This document shows, piece after piece, positions 57,219 to 64,000 of a stretch of DNA of 64,000 nt. A program made the position numbers and the translations under genes. Position 1 is the first letter of the stretch; every line of letters starts with the position of its first letter. The stretch comes from Thermoleophilia bacterium SCSIO 60948 (GTDB lineage: Bacteria > Actinomycetota > Thermoleophilia > Solirubrobacterales > 70-9), in assembly GCA_021496505.1 (NCBI GenBank), contig CP053031.1, positions 434,001-498,000 on the forward strand, read 5' to 3'. The notes under the pieces were generated by a model. The model made no database searches, had not been told where the DNA came from, and worked only from the letters and a program-made list of their open reading frames with translations.

Positions 57219-58276
57219 GCGCTCCGGTGCTCGTCACCGGCGGTGCCGGCTTCATCGGTTCGGCGATCGTCGACGCGCTCGTTGCGGGCGGTCACGAGGT
57301 CCGCGTCCTCGACTCGCTGCACCCCGATGCGCACGCTGGCCGGCCCGACTACCTCAACGAGGATGCGACCTACCTATGGGGCGACGTCGGCGATCCGGAC
57401 GCGGTCGCCGAGGCCGTCGACGGGGTGACGGCGGTCTGCCACCAGGCGGCGATGGTCGGCCTCGGGCTCGAGATCGCCGACATCACGAAGTACGTCCGCG
57501 ACAACTCGATGGGGACCGCGACCCTGCTCCGCGCCCTCGCCGACCGCCGCTATGGCGGGCGGATCGTGCTCGCCTCGAGCATGGTCGTCTACGGGGAGGG
57601 CGGCTACGAGTGCCCCGAGCACGGGCGGGTCGCCCCGGGGCCGCGGCAGCGCGAGGACCTCGACGGGGGGCAGTTCGAGCCGCCGTGCCCGGTCTGCGGC
57701 CGACGGCTCGAGGCGGTCGCGGTCGGCGAGGACTCCGCTCCCGACCCGCGCAACGTCTACGCCGCGACGAAGCTCGAACAGGAGTACCTCTGCGCGACCT
57801 ACGCGCGCGAGCTCTCGACGACATCGACCGCGCTTCGCTACCACAACGTCTACGGCCCGAGGATGCCGCGCGACACGCCCTACGCCGGCGTCGCGTCGAT
57901 CTTCCGCTCGGCGCTGGCCGCCGGTCGCGCGCCGCGCGTGTTCGAGGACGGCGAGCAGATCCGCGACTTCGTCAACGTCGCCGACGTCGCCCGGGCCAAC
58001 GTCCTGGCGCTGACCGCCGACGAGCCCTACGACGGGCCACTCAACGTCGCCAGCGGGACACCACGGACCGTCGGCGACATGGCGCGCGCGCTCGCGAGCG
58101 CGATGGACGGTCCCGAGCCCGAGGTCACCGGGGAGTACAGGCTGGGCGACGTCCGCCACGTCTTCGCCTCGCCGGACCGAGCGCGCGCCGAGCTCGGCTT
58201 CAGCGCGGCGATCTCGCTCGAGGACGGGGTCGAGGAGTTCGCGACGGCGCCGCTGCGCGAACCGGCTTCCGGCTAG
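57215..58276 (+). CDS. NAD-dependent sugar epimerase/dehydratase with zinc-ribbon insert
   Basis: A 353-residue extended SDR. LVTGGAGFIGSAIVDAL is the NAD site; SSMVVYGEGG and NVYAATK supply the catalytic Ser and Tyr-x3-Lys. An insert with YECPEHG and CPVCGRRL looks like a zinc site, a feature of dTDP-L-rhamnose 4-epimerase-like enzymes. It is divergent from the GT2/SUOX operon and could supply its sugar (inference). Confidence 0.9.
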   Translation: MSAPVLVTGGAGFIGSAIVDALVAGGHEVRVLDSLHPDAHAGRPDYLNEDATYLWGDVGDPDAVAEAVDGVTAVCHQAAMVGLGLEIADITKYVRDNSMGTATLLRALADRRYGGRIVLASSMVVYGEGGYECPEHGRVAPGPRQREDLDGGQFEPPCPVCGRRLEAVAVGEDSAPDPRNVYAATKLEQEYLCATYARELSTTSTALRYHNVYGPRMPRDTPYAGVASIFRSALAAGRAPRVFEDGEQIRDFVNVADVARANVLALTADEPYDGPLNVASGTPRTVGDMARALASAMDGPEPEVTGEYRLGDVRHVFASPDRARAELGFSAAISLEDGVEEFATAPLREPASG

Positions 58277-58301
58277 GGCTCGGAACCACCGGTCGTCTCT
58301 C

Positions 58302-58521
58302 GGGCTCGGCGCCGCGACGGTCGTCCGCCGTTGCCGGGGCCAAGTCGGGTAGGGGATCGACGCAGCTTTCGTCGAGGCAAAGTCACCCTGGGGCCCTAGA
58401 GGGGCACCAATCCGACAACGCCCGGTCAGTGTGCCCGAGCCCACGCCGCGCGCCCAGGGTCCTCCCCTCGCTGCAACCAGACCCCGTGCCGCTCCCTGGG
58501 CGACGCCCCGAACGGGACGCC
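58302..58521 (+). repeat. dispersed repeat R2, copy 2
   Basis: Block 1 (58302-58346) matches 48736-48780 at 39 of 45 positions. Block 2 (from GGTCCTCCCCTCG near 58458 to GACGCCAC) matches the second half of copy 1. The region lies between the convergent epimerase and mogA genes and contains no gene. Confidence 0.6.
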
Positions 58522-58532
58522 ACAAGCGGCGC

Positions 58533-59048
58533 CTAGTGCCGGGTCTCGGCCCCCGCCAGCAGCCGCAACGCGTGCGGCAGCGCCGGTGCCAACGCCTCGC
58601 CGGTCTCGGCGATCGATTTCGGGGACCCGGGGAAGTTGATGATCAGGGTGCGCCCGCGCACGCCGGCGACGGCGCGCGAGAGCATCCAGTGGCCGGTGTG
58701 GGGCTTCGACGCCGCGCGCATCGCCTCGGCGATCCCCGGCGCCTCGCGCTCGATCACCGACCGCGTCGCCTCCGGCGTCACGTCCGACGGCGCCATCCCC
58801 GTCCCGCCGCTCGTCAGGATCAGCTCGCAGCCGCCCTGGTCGGACCAGTAGCGAAGCCGCCCGGCGATCAGCTCCTCGTCGTCGTCGAGCACCTCGCTTC
58901 CGACGACCTCGGCCCCAAGCGAGTCGGCGAAGCGCTCGAGAGCGGGGCCGCTCTCATCGGGCCCGCCCCCGCCACCCGCGCGGGAGCTCGAGATCGTCAG
59001 GCAGCAGGCGCGGACCTCGGTGCGGTCGATCGCCTCGGGCTCGGTCAT
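58533..59048 (-). CDS. mogA: molybdopterin adenylyltransferase, MogA/MoaB type
   Basis: A 171-residue enzyme that adenylates molybdopterin before metal insertion. The family motifs are [19 protein letters not shown] and the late [13 protein letters not shown]. The ATG at 59048 is favoured as it overlaps the MoaDEC stop (ATGA); an ATG 4 codons upstream also exists. Last gene of the Moco operon. Confidence 0.92.
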   Translation of the reverse strand: MTEPEAIDRTEVRACCLTISSSRAGGGGGPDESGPALERFADSLGAEVVGSEVLDDDEELIAGRLRYWSDQGGCELILTSGGTGMAPSDVTPEATRSVIEREAPGIAEAMRAASKPHTGHWMLSRAVAGVRGRTLIINFPGSPKSIAETGEALAPALPHALRLLAGAETRH

Positions 59049-60334
59049 CCACGCCTCCATTCGCCGCTCTTGCCGCCGCGCTTGAGGACGAGCTCCAGGC
59101 GCTCGATCGAGACGCCTCGCTCGAGTCCCTTGACCATGTCGTAGACGGTCAGCGCGGCGACCGAGCAGGCCGTCATCGCCTCCATCTCGACCCCCGTCCT
59201 CGCGCTCGTCGATGCCTCGGCGGCGAGTCTCACCGCGCCGGCCCCGGCGTCGATCTCGGCTTCGATCTCGACGTGGTCGAGGATCAGCGGGTGGGCGAGG
59301 GGGATCAGCTCCCAGGTCCGCTTCGCCGCGCCGATCCCGGCGAGACGAGCGGTGCCGAGGACGTCGCCCTTCGGCGCGTCACCGTCGGCGACCGCCCGCG
59401 CCGTCTCGGGACTCATCCGCACGATCGCCTCGGCCCGCGCGAGCCGGCTCGTCACCGGCTTCGCGCCGACGTCGACCATCCGCGCGTTGCCGCCCTCGTC
59501 GAGGTGGGTCAGCCGCGGCGGCGCCGACAGCGCGGCGGTGCGCGAGGGAGCGTTCTCGACCTCGCGCTCGCCGGCCGAGTCCGGCAGCTCGGCATCCGCG
59601 CCCTGGTCGATCGGCGGCGGCGTGCCCTCGACCCACTCGGCACTCTCGCCCTCGACCTCGCGCTTCCAGATCGGAGCCTCCGCCTTGATCCGGTCGATCG
59701 CGGCGCGCGCTCCCGCGAACGCCTCGCCGCGATGGGGCGCAGACACGGCGACCACGACAGAGGCCTCGCCGAGCGGCACGGCGCCGATCCGGTGGCGGGC
59801 CTCGATCGCCTCGAGCTCGTACTCCGCCCGGCACTCGGAGACGATCCGCTCGATCCGCTCCGAGGCCATCTCAGCGTAGGCCTCGTAGTCGAGTCGCTCG
59901 ACGCTCCGCGTCGTGCCGGCGAAGACGACGATCGCGCCGGCGCCGGGGCGGCCGACCGCGCTCGCGAGCCCGTCGACCGACAGCGGCTCCTCGCCGACGA
60001 GGAGCTCGCCCGCGCCGCCGCTGACCGGCGGGATCAGCGCCAGCTCGTCGCCCTCCTCGAGCGGCCGGCTCGAGTCGCCGTACTCGCGGTTGACGGCGGC
60101 GCGGATCTGCATCCGCTCGAGCACCTCGCCGAGCCGGCCGTGCCCGCCGAGTCGCTCCATCGCATCGGCGACGGTCGAGCCCGCCGGCAGCTCGAGCGTC
60201 AGCGACCCGCGCCCCGCGGCCTCGCGCAACATCGCGAACAGCCGCACCTCGATCGAGATCGCATCGGAGTCCGAGCTCTCGCCGCCGAGGTCGCCGAACG
60301 CCTCGAAGCCTTCGTCGCGAGTCGCGTCGCTCAT
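59045..60334 (-). CDS. MoaD-MoaE-MoaC fusion protein (molybdenum cofactor synthesis)
   Basis: A 429-residue protein with three Moco enzymes in one chain. Residues 26-107 are MoaD, the sulfur carrier, ending PPVSGG with Gly106-Gly107. Residues 109-237 are MoaE, the catalytic half of molybdopterin synthase, with APHRGEAF and the lysines 217 and 224 ([10 protein letters not shown]). A linker (238-272) leads to MoaC (273-429), cyclic pyranopterin monophosphate synthase, with [21 protein letters not shown] (His348) and YDMVK (Asp399). MoaD must normally have a free C-terminal Gly-Gly for thiocarboxylation; here it is joined to MoaE, so cleavage (as known for mycobacterial MoaX) or another mechanism is required. 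Overlaps pgi and mogA by 4 nt. Confidence 0.94.
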   Translation of the reverse strand: MSDATRDEGFEAFGDLGGESSDSDAISIEVRLFAMLREAAGRGSLTLELPAGSTVADAMERLGGHGRLGEVLERMQIRAAVNREYGDSSRPLEEGDELALIPPVSGGAGELLVGEEPLSVDGLASAVGRPGAGAIVVFAGTTRSVERLDYEAYAEMASERIERIVSECRAEYELEAIEARHRIGAVPLGEASVVVAVSAPHRGEAFAGARAAIDRIKAEAPIWKREVEGESAEWVEGTPPPIDQGADAELPDSAGEREVENAPSRTAALSAPPRLTHLDEGGNARMVDVGAKPVTSRLARAEAIVRMSPETARAVADGDAPKGDVLGTARLAGIGAAKRTWELIPLAHPLILDHVEIEAEIDAGAGAVRLAAEASTSARTGVEMEAMTACSVAALTVYDMVKGLERGVSIERLELVLKRGGKSGEWRRG

Positions 60335-61974
60335 CGATCCCTCGCCGCCTCGCGGTCTCTGACCAGCTCGATCAGCGCGTTGGTCGACCCGTCGTGGCCG
60401 AGCTCACCCGGCGAGCCCGGCTCGAGCTCGCCGGCGATCCGCTTCGCGAGCGCCTTGCCGAGCTCGACTCCCCACTGATCGAACGGGTTGATGTCCCAGA
60501 TCGCGGCCTGGGTGAAGACCGAGTGTTCGTAGGTCGCGATCAGCGCTCCGAGCGTCGCGGGGTCGAGGCGCTCGCCGATCAGCATCGTCGTCGGGCGGTT
60601 GCCGGGGAACGTGCGATGGGCGACGAGCGTCTCCTCGACTCCCTCGGCACGGACCTCGTCGGCGGTCTTGCCGAACGCCAGCGCCTCGGCCTGCGCGATC
60701 AGATTCGCGAGCAGCAGCCTGTGGCCCTCGCCGACCGGGTTGCGCGTCTCGAGGAACCCGATCAGGTCGGAGGCGAACGTCCGCGTTCCCTGGTGGAGGA
60801 GCTGGAAGAACGAGTGCTGGCCGTTCGTGCCGGGCTCTCCCCAGACGATCTGGCCGCTCGCGACATCGACCGGCGCGCCGTCGACCCGTACGCGCTTGCC
60901 GAGCGACTCCATCGAGAGCTGCTGGAGGTAGGCGGGGAAGCGGTGCAGGTACTGCTCGTAGGGCAGAACGGCGTTCGACGCCGCGCCGAAGAAGCCCGAG
61001 TACCAGACGCAGAGCAGCCCCATCAGCTCTGGCAGGTTGCGCTCGGTCTCGGCCTCGCGGAAGTGCTCATCGGTCGCGTTCATGCCGGCGAGCATCTCGC
61101 CGAAGCGCTCGGGTCCGATCGCGAGCATCGTCGACAGGCCGATCGCCGAGTCGAGCGAGTAGCGGCCGCCGACCCAGTCCCAGAAGCCGAACATGTTCTC
61201 GGTGTCGATGCCGAACTCGGCCACCCCGTCGGCGTTGGTCGAGACCGCGACGAAGTGGTTCGCGATCGCGTCGTCGCCGGCGCCCAGACCGCCGAGCAGC
61301 CACTCGCGCGCCGCGGCGGCGTTGGCCATCGTCTCCTGGGTCGTGAACGTCTTCGAGGAGACGATGAACAGGGTCGTCTCGGGGTCGAGATCACGCGAGG
61401 CCTCGGCGAAGTCCGTCGGATCGACGTTCGAGACGAAGCGGAACCCGATCTCGCGCGTGGAGTAGGCGCGGAGCGCCTCGTAGGCCATGACCGGACCGAG
61501 GTCCGAGCCGCCGATCCCGATGTTGACGACGGCACGGATCGGCTCGCCGGTGTGACCCGTCCATTCGCCCGAGCGCACCCGTTCGCAGAACGCCGCCATC
61601 CGGTCGAGCACCGCGTGGACCTCGGCGACGACATCGACCCCGTCGACGACGAGCGAGCGCTCGCGTGGCATCCGAAGCGCGACGTGGAGCGCGGCGCGGT
61701 CCTCGGTCGAGTTGACGTGCTCGCCGCGGAACATCGCCTCGCGGCGCTCGGCCAGGCCGCGCTCGGCGGAGAGCTCGGCGAGCAGCTCGACGGTCCGAGA
61801 CGTGATCAGGTTCTTCGAGAGGTCGGCGCGGATGTGCGGCGCCTCGAGGGTCAGCGCCTCGGCGCGGGCCGGGTCCGAAGCGAACAGGGAGCTCAGGTCG
61901 GTCGCCGCGATCTCCTCGGCGTGGTGGGCGTCGAGGGTGCCCCAGGCGGCGGTTTCGGTCGGGCTCGAGCTCAT
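60331..61974 (-). CDS. pgi: glucose-6-phosphate isomerase
   Basis: A 547-residue enzyme interconverting glucose-6-P and fructose-6-[33 protein letters not shown], the [13 protein letters not shown] signature and the late [26 protein letters not shown] are all standard, including the catalytic Glu in [11 protein letters not shown]. It lies inside the Moco operon, with 4-nt overlaps on both sides, which is unexpected for a glycolytic enzyme. Confidence 0.97.
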   Translation of the reverse strand: MSSSPTETAAWGTLDAHHAEEIAATDLSSLFASDPARAEALTLEAPHIRADLSKNLITSRTVELLAELSAERGLAERREAMFRGEHVNSTEDRAALHVALRMPRERSLVVDGVDVVAEVHAVLDRMAAFCERVRSGEWTGHTGEPIRAVVNIGIGGSDLGPVMAYEALRAYSTREIGFRFVSNVDPTDFAEASRDLDPETTLFIVSSKTFTTQETMANAAAAREWLLGGLGAGDDAIANHFVAVSTNADGVAEFGIDTENMFGFWDWVGGRYSLDSAIGLSTMLAIGPERFGEMLAGMNATDEHFREAETERNLPELMGLLCVWYSGFFGAASNAVLPYEQYLHRFPAYLQQLSMESLGKRVRVDGAPVDVASGQIVWGEPGTNGQHSFFQLLHQGTRTFASDLIGFLETRNPVGEGHRLLLANLIAQAEALAFGKTADEVRAEGVEETLVAHRTFPGNRPTTMLIGERLDPATLGALIATYEHSVFTQAAIWDINPFDQWGVELGKALAKRIAGELEPGSPGELGHDGSTNALIELVRDREAARDR

Positions 61975-63188
61975 GGCAGAAGCTCGACCTCTACCCGCTC
62001 GCCCGGTTCGAGTCGCCCGGTCGCGGTCGGGAGGATCGCCAGCGCGTCGGCGCTGACCATCGAGGTCAGGACGTGCGAGCCCTGCTCGCCCGTCGCGGCG
62101 GCGTGCCAGCCGTCGGAATCGAGGCGCAGGGTGCAGCGCACGGCGTGGGCGCGCCCGGGCTGGCCCTCGATCGCAGTGTCGAGGATCGCCGTCGTGCGCA
62201 GCCGTGGGTCGGGATCGCCCAGCATCGCGCGGACCGCGGGCCGGACGAAGAGCCCGAAGGTGACCATCGCCGAGACCGGGTTGCCCGGCAGGCCGAAGAC
62301 GAGCCCGCCCTCGGGAGCGATGCCGAAGAACGTCGGCTTGCCGGGCCGCAGCGAAACGCCCCAGAAGACCTGCCGCACGCCGAGCGACTCGAGCGCCGGG
62401 CGGACGTGGTCGTGCGGCCCGACCGACACGCCGCCGCAGATCACGGCGATGTCGGCGCCGCTGATCGACCTGCCGAGCATCTCGCGGGTCCGCTCGCGAT
62501 CGTCGGGGATCGTCGCGGTGCGCGTCACCTCGGCGCCCGCCGCCTCGGCGAGGGCCCGGATCGAGTGGGCGTTCGAGTTGACGACGCCGCCCGGCGGCAA
62601 GTCCTCGCCGGGCTCGCGGAGCTCGTCACCGGTCGACAGCAGTTCGACCTGCGGCCGCCGGGCGCACGGGAGCGCGGCTCGGCCGACCGAAGCCGCGACC
62701 CCGAGCTCGGCGGCGCCGAGCGTGATCCCGGCCCGCAGCACGACGTCGCCCGGCCGGACGTCGTCGCCGGCCCGGCGGAGGTTCTGGGACGGGCGCGGCG
62801 CGACCGAGATGCGGACGGTCTCCTCTTCACGCTCGGTGTCCTCGACGCGGACGACGGCGTCGGCGCCCTCGGGGACCATCGCGCCGGTCGAGATCACGAC
62901 GGCCTCGCCCGCGCGGGGGCCCTGGCCCGCCGGGTGGCCCGCCCGCGACTCGTCCACGATCCGCAGCTCGACCGGTCGATCGGCGCTCGCGCCGGTGAGG
63001 TCGGCGAAGCGGACCGCGTAGCCGTCCATCGCCGAGTTGTCGAACCCCGGGACCGCCATCTCGGCGGTGACGTCGGCGGCGAGGACGCGGCCGCGCGCCC
63101 GGTCGAGCTTCACCTCCTGGGCCGGCATCGGCGAGGTCTCGGCCAGGACGAGCTCGCGCGCCGTCTCGATGTCGGTCAGCTCGGCCAT
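61971..63188 (-). CDS. moeA: molybdopterin molybdotransferase MoeA
   Basis: A 405-residue enzyme that inserts molybdate into adenylated molybdopterin. [12 protein letters not shown], the [16 protein letters not shown] block, the [10 protein letters not shown] region, [15 protein letters not shown] and [16 protein letters not shown] are typical, with [13 protein letters not shown] near the end. The ATG at 63188 starts at the family position. First gene of the operon moeA-pgi-moaDEC-mogA; the 36-nt divergent gap to mobA holds the promoters. Confidence 0.96.
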   Translation of the reverse strand: MAELTDIETARELVLAETSPMPAQEVKLDRARGRVLAADVTAEMAVPGFDNSAMDGYAVRFADLTGASADRPVELRIVDESRAGHPAGQGPRAGEAVVISTGAMVPEGADAVVRVEDTEREEETVRISVAPRPSQNLRRAGDDVRPGDVVLRAGITLGAAELGVAASVGRAALPCARRPQVELLSTGDELREPGEDLPPGGVVNSNAHSIRALAEAAGAEVTRTATIPDDRERTREMLGRSISGADIAVICGGVSVGPHDHVRPALESLGVRQVFWGVSLRPGKPTFFGIAPEGGLVFGLPGNPVSAMVTFGLFVRPAVRAMLGDPDPRLRTTAILDTAIEGQPGRAHAVRCTLRLDSDGWHAAATGEQGSHVLTSMVSADALAILPTATGRLEPGERVEVELLP

Positions 63189-63224
63189 CCGGGGCGACGA
63201 TAGGTGCTCGCAAGAATCCGTGGC

Positions 63225-63851
63225 ATGGAGACTTCGGAGCCCGTCGCAGCGATCCTGGCCGGTGGCCGAGCCGAGCGGATGGACGGCCGCAAGGCCGTGG
63301 CGCCGCTGGGCGGGCGCCCGTTGGCGTGCTGGGTCGCGGACGCCGCCGCCGAGGCCGGGCTCGAGCGCGTGGTGGTCGCGAAGCCGGGGACGGAGCTCCC
63401 GGACGAGTTCGCCGAGCTGCGCCGGGTCGACGAGCCCGCCGAGCCCTTTCACCCGCTGCTCGGCGTGATCAGCGCGCTGCGCAAGCTCGACACCCCGATC
63501 GTCGCGCTCGCCTGCGATGCGCCGTTCGTTCCTGCGAGCCTGATCGCCGCCCTCGCGGCCGGGGCGCCGCCGAGCGACGCGGGCGCCCCGAAGGCGATCG
63601 TCCCGAATCCGCGCCGCGGGCTGCTGCCGTTCCCAGGGCGCTACGAGCCGGCGGGCGCGGAGCTGCTCGAGACCGCGCTCGCGCACCGGCTGCCGATGCG
63701 AGCCGCCGTGCGCACCCTGGCCCCTCACCCGATCGGCGAAGCGGTGCTCGCGACGCACGCCGACCCGGCCCTGATCAGCCTCAACGTCAACACGCCGTCC
63801 GATCTGCGATCCGCCGAGCTGATCGCGCGACGGGTCGCCCGTCGCGAGTAG
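63225..63851 (+). CDS. mobA: molybdenum cofactor guanylyltransferase-like protein
   Basis: A 208-residue nucleotidyltransferase. The N-terminal AAILAGGRAERMDGRKAVAPLGG is the MobA GTP-binding loop with the conserved Lys, and ALACDAPFVPASLI gives the metal-binding Asp. The ATG at 63225 is chosen; a GTG at 63204 is closer to the moeA start. It is divergent from moeA. MobA makes the guanine dinucleotide cofactor, whereas sulfite oxidase-type enzymes use plain Moco; it may serve other enzymes elsewhere. Confidence 0.88.
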   Translation: METSEPVAAILAGGRAERMDGRKAVAPLGGRPLACWVADAAAEAGLERVVVAKPGTELPDEFAELRRVDEPAEPFHPLLGVISALRKLDTPIVALACDAPFVPASLIAALAAGAPPSDAGAPKAIVPNPRRGLLPFPGRYEPAGAELLETALAHRLPMRAAVRTLAPHPIGEAVLATHADPALISLNVNTPSDLRSAELIARRVARRE

Positions 63852-63879
63852 TCGCGCGGCGCGCGGTTAGTTGAGGCCC

Positions 63880-64000
63880 ATGCTCGCCTGTACCTGCGTC
63901 TCACAGTCCGCCGACGATCCGCTCTCCGGCCTCGAGGTCGGCGAGGTGGATGAGCCCGAGGCCCCCGACGGCTGGGTCGCCGTCGACGTCCGCGCGACCG
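63880..64000 (+). CDS. zinc-type alcohol dehydrogenase/quinone oxidoreductase, 5' part
   Basis: The ORF from ATG 63880 runs off the window end after 40 codons. The start SGLEVGEVDEPEAPDGWVAV followed by DVRA matches the N-terminal GroES-like domain of medium-chain dehydrogenases/quinone oxidoreductases. TTAGTT about 8 nt upstream may be its -10 box. Only the first 40 residues can be judged. Confidence 0.7.
   Translation, partial: MLACTCVSQSADDPLSGLEVGEVDEPEAPDGWVAVDVRAT

Noticed and set aside
60394-63021. 875-codon plus-strand ORF opposite pgi and moeA
   Set aside because: It is a GC-rich antisense reading of two certain genes, with no recognisable protein.

Overview
The window is very GC-rich bacterial chromosome with strong third-position G/C bias. 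It carries an actinobacterial-type order of the str, S10, spc and alpha ribosomal operons. Zinc-type S14 and S4, a DUF3152 metalloprotease, Gln-dependent NAD synthase, PBP4, and many genes that seem to be leaderless or coupled by 4-nt overlaps point to Actinomycetota. A deep lineage such as Thermoleophilia/Solirubrobacterales is my inference; there is no 16S gene here to prove it.

Layout. 1-4046: fusA and tuf with structured leaders (a leader ORF plus an intrinsic terminator before fusA; a chain of hairpins before rpsJ). 4047-15620: S10 and spc operons, rpsJ to secY in the standard order. 15621-21312: secY, adk and map are interrupted by a secreted Ig-like protein, an opposite-strand coiled-coil gene and a signal-peptide-bearing TIM-barrel-like gene. 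infA, usually next to map and rpmJ, is absent. 21477-24515: rpmJ, rpsM, rpsK, rpsD, rpoA, rplQ. 24512-28406: an isochorismatase-family hydrolase, NAD synthase, truA and a cupin. 28403-32182: an iron-type ABC importer. 32309-38683: envelope sugar/lipid genes (GT-C membrane protein, FAD amine oxidase, GT2, Gfo/Idh/MocA oxidoreductase, alkaline-phosphatase-superfamily enzyme). 38819-53056: mixed housekeeping genes including surE, ligA, PBP4, DUF3152, patatin, acyl-CoA synthetase, a DsbA-like protein and a VTT membrane protein. 53137-53210: tRNA-Pro(CGG). 53293-58276: a five-gene operon (GT2, TIGR04282-like transferase, cytochrome b561-like/sulfite-oxidase fusion, two small genes) divergent from a sugar epimerase. 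58533-63851: molybdenum cofactor genes (moeA, pgi, a MoaD-MoaE-MoaC fusion, mogA, and divergent mobA). The window ends inside a zinc-type alcohol dehydrogenase-like gene.

How it fits together. The first 24 kb builds the translation and transcription machinery. The right-hand end pairs a molybdoenzyme with the enzymes that make its cofactor. The most unusual items are: three 30S proteins with long low-complexity extensions (uS3 with an RGG tail, uS17 with a roughly 200-residue charge-block N-terminus, uS5 with an acidic tail); the MoaD-MoaE-MoaC fusion, in which the MoaD Gly-Gly is internal; a membrane cytochrome-sulfite oxidase fusion with an internal twin-arginine motif; a probable translation-controlled attenuator before fusA; two dispersed intergenic repeat families; and four convergent gene pairs that share one CTAG as the stop codon of both genes.
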